This document shows positions 35,072 through 43,806 of a stretch of DNA of 64,000 nucleotides, piece by piece. Every line of letters begins with the position of its first letter. The stretch's first letter is position 1. The notes beneath the pieces were generated by a model. It saw only the letters and a program-made list of their open reading frames with translations, was not told where the DNA came from and did no database searches. Both the position numbers and the translations under genes were made by a program. Origin of the DNA: Nocardia brasiliensis NBRC 14402 (lineage in GTDB: Bacteria; Actinomycetota; Actinomycetes; Mycobacteriales; Mycobacteriaceae); contig NZ_BAFT02000112.1 of assembly GCF_000308475.2 (NCBI RefSeq), positions 1 to 64,000 on the forward strand, written 5' to 3'.

Positions 35072-35881
35072 ATGGCGGACGGTCCGACGTATCACCGGAT
35101 CGCAGACCTCCTCCGCGAGGAGATCCGCGCAGGCAAGTGGAAACCGGGTGATCGGTTGCCCAGCCACACGGAGCTGGCCGAACACATGCAGGTCTCACTC
35201 ACGACCGCTCGTAACGCGATTCAGGTGCTTGTCACCGAAAATCTGGTCTATACAGCGACTTCCCGCGGCACCATCGTGCGAAACCAGGAAGTTCTGGAAT
35301 CAGTTGTCACCGACCATATCCGACAGGATCGGCCGCGGGCGGGCCACGACATCTTCGAGGAGATCGCGCGGGCCGCGAACCGCGTGCCGTCCAAGGAGTT
35401 CAGCGCGAAGATGGAACCCGCGGGCCCCGAGGTCGCGTTGTGGCTCGGCGTGCCGGAGGACTCCTGGGTGCTGGCCAGGACGGTCGTCCAGTACCTCGAC
35501 AACGAGCCGTGGTCCTGGGAGGTCAGCTTCTATCCGCGAGATCTGGCCGAGGCCACCGGAATCGACTCGCCGCACGACATCCCGGAGGGCACCACCCGCA
35601 GGCTCGCCGAACGCGGTCAGGCCGAGACGGCCCACCGCGACACCCTGACGGCGCGGCCGGCGAGCGCGGAGGAGGCGACCGTGCTCGGCGTGGCGACCGG
35701 CACGATCCTGCTGGACCACTTGCGGATCGGCGCCAATCACGAGCGGGTCACCCGGGCCACCCGGCACCGCTCCATCGCATCGAGCAACCGGCTGGCCTAT
35801 CAATTGGGCGACGCCGAGGGCATGGCAGTCATCGGGCGCACCCTCGGTGTGCCGTTCGGGCCGGGTATCGCGTTGCCATGA
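35072..35881 (+). CDS. GntR-family (HutC-type) transcriptional regulator
   Basis: A 269-residue regulator. The N-terminal winged helix (about 5-70) has 'YHRIADLLREEIRAGKWKPGDRLPSHTELAEHMQVSLTTAR' features typical of GntR. The C-terminal UTRA-like ligand domain (about 95-260) shows 'LARTVVQYLDNEPWSWEVSFYPRDLA'. The ATG has GAGGAGCAAG upstream. Its stop overlaps the GNAT start (ATGA), so the two are coupled. The ligand is unknown. Confidence 0.9.
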   Translation: MADGPTYHRIADLLREEIRAGKWKPGDRLPSHTELAEHMQVSLTTARNAIQVLVTENLVYTATSRGTIVRNQEVLESVVTDHIRQDRPRAGHDIFEEIARAANRVPSKEFSAKMEPAGPEVALWLGVPEDSWVLARTVVQYLDNEPWSWEVSFYPRDLAEATGIDSPHDIPEGTTRRLAERGQAETAHRDTLTARPASAEEATVLGVATGTILLDHLRIGANHERVTRATRHRSIASSNRLAYQLGDAEGMAVIGRTLGVPFGPGIALP

Positions 35882-36444
35882 GTACCGTTCTACGCCGCGC
35901 GACAATCGGGGACCTGGGCGTGATCTGCCGACTACGCGTGCAACGCACCGCGTGGTTGACCGCGCAGGGTTCGGACCAGTGGACGGTGGCCGGGCGCGGG
36001 CTGCCGATCGAGATCTTCGCGCGGGCGGTGGGACGTTCGCTCGACGCGGGCGAGACCTGGATCGCCGAGGTCGCGGGTGAGCCCGCAGCGACCATCACCA
36101 TCAACCATCGCGCCGACCCGGGGTTGTGGTCGCCGTGGGAACTAGCCGACGCGGTCGTGGTCCACTTCATGATCGTGGATCTGCGATTCGCGGGCCAGCG
36201 CCTCGGCCATCGACTGCTGGCGCACGCGGGAGCCATTGCGCGCCAACAGGAACGCGAATGGGTCCGGCTCGACGCCTGGACCACCAACACCGAACTGCAC
36301 GACTACTACCGCCGTGCGGGCTTCCGGCTGGCCCGCATCGCCGGCCCGATCGCCACCGGACCGTCCCGGGCGCTGTTCGAACGCCGCACGGACAGCTGGG
36401 ATTTCGACCCGGCGCAACCCGAGATCTCCTGGGCGCGCGGCTGA
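35878..36444 (+). CDS. GNAT-family N-acetyltransferase
   Basis: A 188-residue GCN5-related acetyltransferase. The acetyl-CoA loop is 'RFAGQRLGHRLLAHAG' (about 101-116), matching R/Q-x-x-G-x-A/G with Leu in one slot, preceded by strand 'VVHFMIVDLRF' and followed by 'VRLDAWTTNTELHDYYRRAGF'. Substrate unknown. It is translationally coupled to the GntR gene and convergent with eccC (71 bp between stops). Confidence 0.88.
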   Translation: MSTVLRRATIGDLGVICRLRVQRTAWLTAQGSDQWTVAGRGLPIEIFARAVGRSLDAGETWIAEVAGEPAATITINHRADPGLWSPWELADAVVVHFMIVDLRFAGQRLGHRLLAHAGAIARQQEREWVRLDAWTTNTELHDYYRRAGFRLARIAGPIATGPSRALFERRTDSWDFDPAQPEISWARG

Positions 36445-36515
36445 TCGACCGCGCGCCATCCGACCTCTGACCGGGTGCGGCAACCGCGCCCGGCCCAAGG
36501 GAGTACCGGAAGTGC

Positions 36516-39500
36516 TTACACCGGCGGCAGATACGCGATCTGCACCATCTCCTGCCCCTTGCTGCGCGAGGCCAGCGTGCCGCGGCCCGGTGGGAGTTTG
36601 CTCGGGCGGATCTCACCGATGATCTTGCCCTCGTCCCGGGAGCCGCTCATGATCAGCGTGTCCACCGACATGTTCTTCAGGCCGCCGATGATCGGGTCGT
36701 ACAGCGCGCGGGAGACGCCGCCCATGCGCCGGGTGACCACGAAGTGCATGCCGATATCGCGGGCCTGCGGCATGTATTCGATCAGCGGCGCAAAGGGATT
36801 GATACCGCCGGTCGCCACCATGTCGTAGTCGTCGACCACGATGTAGATCTCCGGGCCCTCCCACCAGCTGCGGTCTCGCAGCTGCTGGGGGGTGATGTCG
36901 GAGCCCGGGATGCGCTTGGACAGGAACTCCGCGACCTCCTGGATCATCGGACCGCAGGTCTGCGACGAGGTGGAGTAGCCGGCGAGGTGCTCGCCCTCGA
37001 CCACGCCGAGCATGGTGCGCCGGTAGTCGATCATGATGATCTTGGCCTGCTCGGGATCCGAGTTCTCCACCACGCCCATCACGATGTTGCGCAGCAGCGT
37101 GGTCTTGCCCGATTCCACGTCGGCGAACGCCATGAAATGCGGCTCGGTCTGGAAATCGAGGACCAGCGGCTGCAATTCGGATTCGCCGAGTCCGACGACC
37201 ACCTTGGTGGGGCTGAGTTCGATCCCCTGTGCGCGCGTGGTGGCGAGCAGTTCGTCGCGGCTGAACTGCATCGGCAGCATGCGCACCTCGGGCGCGTGCC
37301 GGCCCGCGTGCAGCTCCGCGAGTTCCTGCCGGGCCCGGGAGACGCCGTCGGCCAGGGTGGACGGATCGGAGTCGGAATCCAAGCGCGGCAGGGCGATGAG
37401 CATATGCAGCTGTTCAGGTGTGAGACCGCGGCCGGGGCGACCGACCGGAACCTGGAAAGCGGTGCGCCGCCCCATCTCCGAGTCGGTCGGGTCGCCGAGG
37501 CGCAGCTCCAGCCTGGTGCCGATCTGGTCCTTGACCACCGGCCGAATCTCGGCCCAGCGGGACGCACCGATGATCACGTGGATGCCGTAGGACAGGCCTT
37601 GCGCCGCAATGGCATTGATCTGCGATTCCAGCACGTCGAACTCTTCGCGGATCACGGCCCAGCCGTCGATCACCAGGAAGACGTCGCCGAATCGGTCGTC
37701 CGCCAGCGGATTACCGGAGGACGCCGCGCCCTCCGGTACATGCGCGGCCGCGGCGAACTTGCGCCGCCGGAACTCGGCCATCGACTCGATCCCGAGTTCG
37801 GCGAACCGTTCCTCGCGTTGCCGCATCAGCGAGGTGAGTTCGGCGATGGTGCGCCGGACCCGGTCGCTGTCGAGCCGACCGGCCACCGAGCCGACATGCG
37901 GCAGGCCGACCAGGCCCGCCATGCTGCCGCCGCCGAAGTCCAGGCAGTAGAACTGGACGTGCTGCGGCGTGTGCGTCGCGGCGGCGGCCATGATGATCGC
38001 GCGCAGCGTGGTCGACTTGCCCGACTGTGGACCACCGACGACCGCGACATTGCCCTGCGCGCCGGCCAAACTGATGGTCAGCACGTCACGACGCTGCTCG
38101 TACGGCTTGTCGATCACGCCGATCGGCATCCACAGCTGGCCGTGCCGGTTGACCGGCGAGCGCCAGTCCGGGTCTGGCAGCAGCATGTCGACCGTCGGGG
38201 ATTCGTCCAGCGGCGGCAGCCACACTTCGTGCGCCGGACGACCGTGCCCGGTCAGCCGTTTCACGACGACGTCGAGCAGCGAATCCGGAATTCCCTCGTC
38301 GCTGCCCGGAGCGCCGGGCAGGCCGAGTGCCGAAGGCGGCGGCGGCAATTCGAGCATCGGGTTCGTCGGCGACGGCGGCAGATCCAGCGGCGAGGCTTCT
38401 TCTTCCTCGGACGGCGCGGGCATCTCCACCGGCGCCGCGGTGAACAGCGCGAGTCGCTGGCCGCCGACCGGGGTGCCGTCCTCACCGGTGACCGTGCCCT
38501 GCGGTGCGACGTAGGGGCCGGACACGTAACTCGCGTTGAACCGCAACGGATCCGACGCATCGCTCTTCAGATAGCCCGCGCCGGGCACGCTGGGCAGGTG
38601 GTAGGCGTCGGTGATGCCGAGCACCGCACGGGATTCGTTGGCCGAGAAGGTGCGCAGACCGATCCGGTACGACAGGTGCGATTCCAGGCCGCGCAGCTTG
38701 TTCTCCTCCAGCCGCTGCGAGGCCAGCAGCAGGTGCACGTGCAGCGAGCGGCCGAGCCGGCCGATCATCACGAACAGTTCCGCGAAGTCCGGCTTCTGCG
38801 AGAGCAATTCGGAGAACTCGTCGACCACGACGAACAGCGCAGGTAGCGGGTCGAGCGGAACGCCTGCGGCGCGGGCCTTTTCGTAGTCGGTGACGTTGGC
38901 GTAGTTGCCCGCCGAGCGCAGCAGCTCCTGGCGCCGGTTCATTTCACCGGCCAGTGCGTCTTTCATACGGTCGACGAGCGAGAGTTCCTCTTCGAGGTTG
39001 GTGATCACCGCAGCGACGTGCGGCAGCGAATCCAAGCCGAGGAAGGTCGCGCCACCCTTGAAGTCGACGAGCACCAGGTTCAGCGCGTCCGGCGAGTGCG
39101 TGGTGACCAGCGAAAGCACCAGGGTGCGCAGGAATTCCGACTTACCGGAGCCGGTGGCGCCGATGCACAGGCCGTGCGGGCCCATACCGTTCTCGGCCGA
39201 TTCCTTGATGTCGATCTCCACCGGCGTGCCGTCGGGGGTGATGCCGATCGGCACGCGCAACCGCTCGCGCGCGGTGCGCGGTCGCCACACCCGGGCCGGG
39301 TCGATCTGCGCCGCGTCCGGGATCTTCAACAGGGCCATCAGTCCGGGATCGGCGGTCGAGCCTTCGCCGAGGCTGACGATCTGCGCCGCGGTGGCCAGCC
39401 GATACCGCGAGAGGGTGCGGGAAAAGGCTTCGGCCTCTGCCGAACTCACCACGTCGGCGGTGGCGAACTTCTCGACGCCCGCCGCGCTGCGCGCGGACAC

Positions 39501-40604
39501 GTCGCCGTCCGAGGCGATCAGTTGCAGCCCGCGCCGGGCCGCGAGCCCGCCCTCGGGCGCGGTCAGATCGAGCACGGTCACCGAGTCCAGACCGGACTCG
39601 CTGATCAGTCGTTCGTTGCCGTTGACATAGCCGTCATCGATGATCACCACCAGGTGCAGGCGCCCCTGGGTCGGTTGCGGATTGCGCATGAAGCGCCCCC
39701 GCTCCATCAGCTCGGCGGCCAGCGCGGTTTCCAGCTCGCCCAGCGAGGTGTACATCATGCGGGCCGAACCCATGCCGTCGCGCTGGGTCGGATGTTGCAG
39801 GTGCGGAAGCCATTTCGCCCAGCCCCAGGCTCCGTCCGGATCCGCGCAGACGATGGCGACGGCGAGGTGGTCGGGGCCGTGGAAGGTGACCAGTTCCATC
39901 AGCATGGACCGCACCAGCATGCGGGAGTCCTCGGGCGAGCCGCTGATGTTGATCGCCGGGAAGGCGCGCAGCGACACCGCGGTCGGCAGGCCGTGCACCA
40001 CGGAGTGAGTGCGCACGAACCGGCGCAGCGCGACCGTCGAGACCGGCTCCAGGTCCTCCAGCGGGCCGGTCTCGGGCCGCGCCAGCTTGGTGGCGAGCCG
40101 GTGGCTGCCCATGCCGACCCGGACGTGACCGAAATCGGGATCGTTGGGCCTGCGCTCCCACATCCGCCGGGTGCCGATCAGCGACGGCAGGTCGGCGGGT
40201 TCGGGGTGGCTCCAGACCAGCGTCTCCAGCTGCTTGTTTCCGGTGCGCCGCACATCTTTTCGCACCTGGTCCAGGTACCGGAAGTAGTCCTTGCGTTCCT
40301 CGTTCAGCTCGACCGCGCGCTTGCCCGTGCCGCCGCGGAAGCCCGCCATCATGCCGACCATCGACATCAGCATCATCATCGGGAACATCATGGACAGCGG
40401 GTTGGCCAGCAGGTTGCGACCCATCATGGCCATCATCGCGATCATGCCGATCACCGCGACCACCATGACGACGGGCATCAGCTTCATCATCAGCGGCGCG
40501 GGCAGCGCGCGGGTGACCTCCGGTGGCGGGGTGAGCGCCACCTCCCCGCCGGGTGCGCGGGGCGGCGCTATCCTGGGGCGTCGTACGAAACCTTCGGTAG
40601 CCAT
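36516..40604 (-). CDS. eccC: EccC, three-domain ATPase of the second ESX system
   Basis: A 1362-residue FtsK/SpoIIIE-like motor with two N-terminal transmembrane helices (about 40-90) and three ATPase domains. Walker A motifs are GATGSGKS (about 480), GGPQSGKST (about 856) and DVESGKTT (about 1159); the third lacks the usual leading Gly-x-x and reads AFADVESGKTT. Walker B-like strands are LFVVVDEF, DVFLVIDGW and IYIVVDDYD. Undivided, as in ESX-3. It is clearly paralogous to EccC4 at 2527-6558, with an extra acidic/proline insert between domains 1 and 2 (about 705-765). Confidence 0.95.
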   Translation of the reverse strand: MATEGFVRRPRIAPPRAPGGEVALTPPPEVTRALPAPLMMKLMPVVMVVAVIGMIAMMAMMGRNLLANPLSMMFPMMMLMSMVGMMAGFRGGTGKRAVELNEERKDYFRYLDQVRKDVRRTGNKQLETLVWSHPEPADLPSLIGTRRMWERRPNDPDFGHVRVGMGSHRLATKLARPETGPLEDLEPVSTVALRRFVRTHSVVHGLPTAVSLRAFPAINISGSPEDSRMLVRSMLMELVTFHGPDHLAVAIVCADPDGAWGWAKWLPHLQHPTQRDGMGSARMMYTSLGELETALAAELMERGRFMRNPQPTQGRLHLVVIIDDGYVNGNERLISESGLDSVTVLDLTAPEGGLAARRGLQLIASDGDVSARSAAGVEKFATADVVSSAEAEAFSRTLSRYRLATAAQIVSLGEGSTADPGLMALLKIPDAAQIDPARVWRPRTARERLRVPIGITPDGTPVEIDIKESAENGMGPHGLCIGATGSGKSEFLRTLVLSLVTTHSPDALNLVLVDFKGGATFLGLDSLPHVAAVITNLEEELSLVDRMKDALAGEMNRRQELLRSAGNYANVTDYEKARAAGVPLDPLPALFVVVDEFSELLSQKPDFAELFVMIGRLGRSLHVHLLLASQRLEENKLRGLESHLSYRIGLRTFSANESRAVLGITDAYHLPSVPGAGYLKSDASDPLRFNASYVSGPYVAPQGTVTGEDGTPVGGQRLALFTAAPVEMPAPSEEEEASPLDLPPSPTNPMLELPPPPSALGLPGAPGSDEGIPDSLLDVVVKRLTGHGRPAHEVWLPPLDESPTVDMLLPDPDWRSPVNRHGQLWMPIGVIDKPYEQRRDVLTISLAGAQGNVAVVGGPQSGKSTTLRAIIMAAAATHTPQHVQFYCLDFGGGSMAGLVGLPHVGSVAGRLDSDRVRRTIAELTSLMRQREERFAELGIESMAEFRRRKFAAAAHVPEGAASSGNPLADDRFGDVFLVIDGWAVIREEFDVLESQINAIAAQGLSYGIHVIIGASRWAEIRPVVKDQIGTRLELRLGDPTDSEMGRRTAFQVPVGRPGRGLTPEQLHMLIALPRLDSDSDPSTLADGVSRARQELAELHAGRHAPEVRMLPMQFSRDELLATTRAQGIELSPTKVVVGLGESELQPLVLDFQTEPHFMAFADVESGKTTLLRNIVMGVVENSDPEQAKIIMIDYRRTMLGVVEGEHLAGYSTSSQTCGPMIQEVAEFLSKRIPGSDITPQQLRDRSWWEGPEIYIVVDDYDMVATGGINPFAPLIEYMPQARDIGMHFVVTRRMGGVSRALYDPIIGGLKNMSVDTLIMSGSRDEGKIIGEIRPSKLPPGRGTLASRSKGQEMVQIAYLPPV

Positions 40605-40652
40605 GATTCCTTCGATCGGTCGAGCTGTCGGCGGTCGGCGCGGGGCCTACCG

Positions 40653-42062
40653 CTACGGGTCGTATTCGGCTTCGATCTCCTTGCGTCTGCGCCGGTACGG
40701 AATCGCCACCGCGATACCGATGCCGAGCGCGCTCAGGCAGACCAGCGAACCGATCACCGCGATCCGGCGCGGGCGCGGATCCGGCCCAGGCGGGATGACC
40801 GGGGCGGCGATCGCGCGGGACACGTCGGCGCCGGCACTCACCGGCCGCTCGGGCAGCTGCGCGGTCAGCGCGGCGAGCGGATCGATCAGCCCGGCGCCGA
40901 TCGCGTCGTCACGGCCGGTGCCCGGCGACTGCGCGGTGCGGGTGATCCGGTCCATCACGCCCTGTGCGTCCAGATTCGGGAACCGGGACCGCACCAGGGC
41001 GGCCAGCCCGGCGACGTAGGGCGAGGCGAAACTGGTGCCGTCCACCGGACGGATGCCCTCGCTGGTCTGCACGCCGTTCACCAGCCCGACGCCGCCCGGC
41101 TTGCTGTCCAGCGACACGATGTTGCGCCCGATCGCGGCAACGCCGACCCACGGGCCGTGCAGTGACAGATCCGACGGTTTGCCGTCGGCGTCCACCGAAC
41201 CCACCGCGAGCGCGTATCGGGAGAACCACGCGGGGCTGGCGATGGTGTTGACCGCACCCCACCCCGTGCCCTCGTTCTGGGTCTTGCACGGCCCGTCGGA
41301 CTCCACGTTGCCCGCGGCGACCACCACCACCACGTTGCGGTCGTAGGCGTACTTCACCGCGGCGCCGAGCGAGGAGTCGGCGGGATCAGAACCGGCTGGG
41401 CTGCAAGCGACTTCGGAGATGTTGATGACAGTGGCGCCGAGGTCGACCGCGCGGACCACCGCCGCGGCCAGGGTGAGCACGCTGCCGTAACCGTCGGCGC
41501 GGATGGTGCCGGGCGGCCGGTCACCGCCGCGGTCCTTCTTCTCGTACGCCAGGCTGAGCTGACGGATGGAGAGAATCTCGGCGTCGGGCGCGACGCCGGT
41601 GAAGGCGTCACCCGGATTCGGCTGCGCCGCAATGATTCCGGCCACCAGTGTGCCGTGTCCGTCGCAGTCGACGGTGCCGTCGGTATCGGAGACGTAGTCG
41701 CCGCCGGGCTGCAGGGCGGGCAGCCGCGGGTGCCGGTTCACCCCGGTATCGATCACCGCGACCTTCTGTCCCGCGCCCCGGCTGAACTGCCAGGCGGCCG
41801 GCAGTTCGAGCACCCGCTGCGAGATCGGCGGCTCGTTCGGCGGGGCGCCGGTGAGCGCGGGTTCGGCGCACAGATCCCGCTGCTCGGTGGGTTCCAGCGG
41901 GGCGGGACGGCCGCTGAGGGCCTGCGCGATACCGAGCGCACCCGGATCGATGACGGGTGGTGAGATCGCGAAAGCGGGCGGCGTGGGCAGGCTCACCACG
42001 CCGATCACTGCGGCGACACTGGCCATCCGCAGCAGGCTGCGGCGGAAGGCCCTACGTCTCAT
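40653..42062 (-). CDS. mycP: MycP mycosin of the second ESX system
   Basis: A 469-residue subtilisin-like protease with signal peptide (about 1-32), catalytic Asp105 (AVIDTGV), His136 (CDGHGTLVAG) and Ser344 (VDGTSFASPYVAG), and a C-terminal transmembrane helix (about 430-455) followed by a basic tail. Cysteine pairs near 65/133 and 220/259 suggest disulfides. It lies between eccD (12 bp upstream) and eccC (48 bp downstream), so eccD-mycP-eccC form one minus-strand unit. Confidence 0.94.
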   Translation of the reverse strand: MRRRAFRRSLLRMASVAAVIGVVSLPTPPAFAISPPVIDPGALGIAQALSGRPAPLEPTEQRDLCAEPALTGAPPNEPPISQRVLELPAAWQFSRGAGQKVAVIDTGVNRHPRLPALQPGGDYVSDTDGTVDCDGHGTLVAGIIAAQPNPGDAFTGVAPDAEILSIRQLSLAYEKKDRGGDRPPGTIRADGYGSVLTLAAAVVRAVDLGATVINISEVACSPAGSDPADSSLGAAVKYAYDRNVVVVVAAGNVESDGPCKTQNEGTGWGAVNTIASPAWFSRYALAVGSVDADGKPSDLSLHGPWVGVAAIGRNIVSLDSKPGGVGLVNGVQTSEGIRPVDGTSFASPYVAGLAALVRSRFPNLDAQGVMDRITRTAQSPGTGRDDAIGAGLIDPLAALTAQLPERPVSAGADVSRAIAAPVIPPGPDPRPRRIAVIGSLVCLSALGIGIAVAIPYRRRRKEIEAEYDP

Positions 42063-42074
42063 GCTTCCCTGCGC

Positions 42075-43550
42075 TCATATGTTTCTGGCCATCGAGTAGA
42101 CGTTCATGATCCACAACACCAGCGGAATCAACGAGATGATCAGCATGTACTCGAAGATCTCGATCATCCGCCTGGTCACCGGCGTGACTTCGATATGCGG
42201 TCCGATCACGCCGAAGCCGACCGTGCCGGCCGCGAACACGACCAGCAGACCGACCACGAGCAGTTCCAGGTCCGTGTCGCCGACGGCCGCGCCGACGATC
42301 AGCGCGACGAAGGTCAGGCAGCCACCCGCGATCAGGGTCGCGGCCTGCGTGAGATCGGCGAAGGAGCGGCCGCGCAGGCACAGGATGATCGCGGTGACGA
42401 CGGCGAGGGTGACGCCCTGCCAACGCGCCGAGCCCAACGGGTCGGCCGCACCGAACGCGCCGATCACCGCGCTCAGTGTGCACGCGATGATCAGGCCGGA
42501 CTGGTACTGGTTGGCCGCGCGGGCCCGCTCGCCGAGACCGGCCGCCGACGGCAGCGCGGTGGCGCCGATCGCGCCGATGCCCTCGATGGTCGGGCGCGGC
42601 TCGTGATCGGCCGGATCGATCGCCGCGCCCGCGGTCGGCACCGGCGGGATCGGCAGCCGGGCCAGGCCCGCGGCGAGCCGCGGCACCATCGACAGCAGCG
42701 CAATACCGACCACCACCAGACCGGCCGAGAGCTTCGGCAGACCGGGATGCCAGACCAGATACACCGCCGCCGACCCGCCCGCGATCACGCTGACCGCGGC
42801 CGCGGCGGAGAACAGGGTGGCGCCCGTGCCGATCACCCGGTATCCGAGCACCGCGGCCACCAGGGTCAGCGAACAGCCGAGCAGCAGATGCGCACTCCCC
42901 AGCGCACCCGGCACGAACAGCGCGCCGCCACCGAACACCAGTAACAGCCCGTCCAGTGACAGCCAGGTGGCGGTGATCGGGTCCAAATACTTGCGGGCGG
43001 CGAAGCCGGCCGCGACGAAGGCGCCGATGCCTGCGGCGGTCAGGATGAACGCGGGGGCGAGTGGATCGCCGTGCCCGCGTGCGTTCGCCAGCATCAGCAG
43101 GACGGTGAGCACCGTCAGCACCGAGGTGACCAGGCCGGTCCACCGTGCCGAGTTGCCGGTCCAGCTGCGGAACTCCTCCGCGGTGAGCCGGGAGACGGCG
43201 TCGATCACGTCGTCGAAGAGCGCGGGGGCTTCCTTCGAGGTGACCGAGCGCAGCACGAGCAGTTCGCCGTCGTGCACGTCCGCGTCGTTGAGCGTGCGGC
43301 TCGGGGCGAAGGCCTCCTGGCCGACCCGGGCCAGCGTCCAGTGCTGGGCCTGCAGCGGCACCGAATCGTCCTCGGCGTCGATCTGCTCGGGATTACGAGA
43401 TTCGATCAGGGCCACCAGATCGCCGATGAATCCGGCGATCGGCACGGTCGCGGGCAGCCCGACGTCGAGCTGAGTATTACCGCCGATAACGGATACCCGA
43501 CTCAATTCTGGCTCAGTAGCGCGTGCGCCACTGGTTGGTGTTTCGATCAA
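42075..43550 (-). CDS. eccD: EccD, membrane channel subunit of the second ESX system
   Basis: A 491-residue protein with the N-terminal ubiquitin-like domain (about 18-110, 'RVSVIGGNTQLDVGLPATVPIAGFIGDLV') and about 11 transmembrane helices to the C-terminus. Paralogue of EccD4 here. It is the first gene of the eccD-mycP-eccC unit and is divergent from eccA. Confidence 0.93.
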   Translation of the reverse strand: MIETPTSGARATEPELSRVSVIGGNTQLDVGLPATVPIAGFIGDLVALIESRNPEQIDAEDDSVPLQAQHWTLARVGQEAFAPSRTLNDADVHDGELLVLRSVTSKEAPALFDDVIDAVSRLTAEEFRSWTGNSARWTGLVTSVLTVLTVLLMLANARGHGDPLAPAFILTAAGIGAFVAAGFAARKYLDPITATWLSLDGLLLVFGGGALFVPGALGSAHLLLGCSLTLVAAVLGYRVIGTGATLFSAAAAVSVIAGGSAAVYLVWHPGLPKLSAGLVVVGIALLSMVPRLAAGLARLPIPPVPTAGAAIDPADHEPRPTIEGIGAIGATALPSAAGLGERARAANQYQSGLIIACTLSAVIGAFGAADPLGSARWQGVTLAVVTAIILCLRGRSFADLTQAATLIAGGCLTFVALIVGAAVGDTDLELLVVGLLVVFAAGTVGFGVIGPHIEVTPVTRRMIEIFEYMLIISLIPLVLWIMNVYSMARNI

Positions 43551-43806
43551 CGACCCCGGACCCCCAGCCTCTCCACTGGCGATGGTTCACGCCCCAGCTG
43601 CACTGCGTGAATCTGTGCTGGGTGGAACGTCTTCTGAGTGAACGACTTCGACACCCTAAGACTCTCACCTAGACAACACTTGCGTTGCAACCTCCCGGCA
43701 GCTGAACCTAATGTAACGGACAGACCAGGCACTGCGCGATCGGTAGTCTGGAGTCCACAAGAACTCATCCCATCACTACGAACGAAGACTTCGGGGTCAG
43801 ACAGCC
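43551..43806. promoter_or_regulatory. Divergent eccD / eccA intergenic region
   Basis: About 255 bp drive the two main core transcripts of this ESX locus. The region has clearly lower GC toward eccA (43650-43800). A half-site resembling an IdeR iron box (gaaccta, 43704-43710) is present without a matching second arm, so iron control is not supported by sequence alone. Confidence 0.45.

Noticed and set aside
43551..43806. IdeR (iron box) control of eccA/eccD
   Set aside because: Only one arm (gaaccta near 43704) matches; a similar half-site (accttacct, 53852-53860) occurs before the EspC-like gene. Full 19-bp palindromes are absent, so iron control is not claimed.
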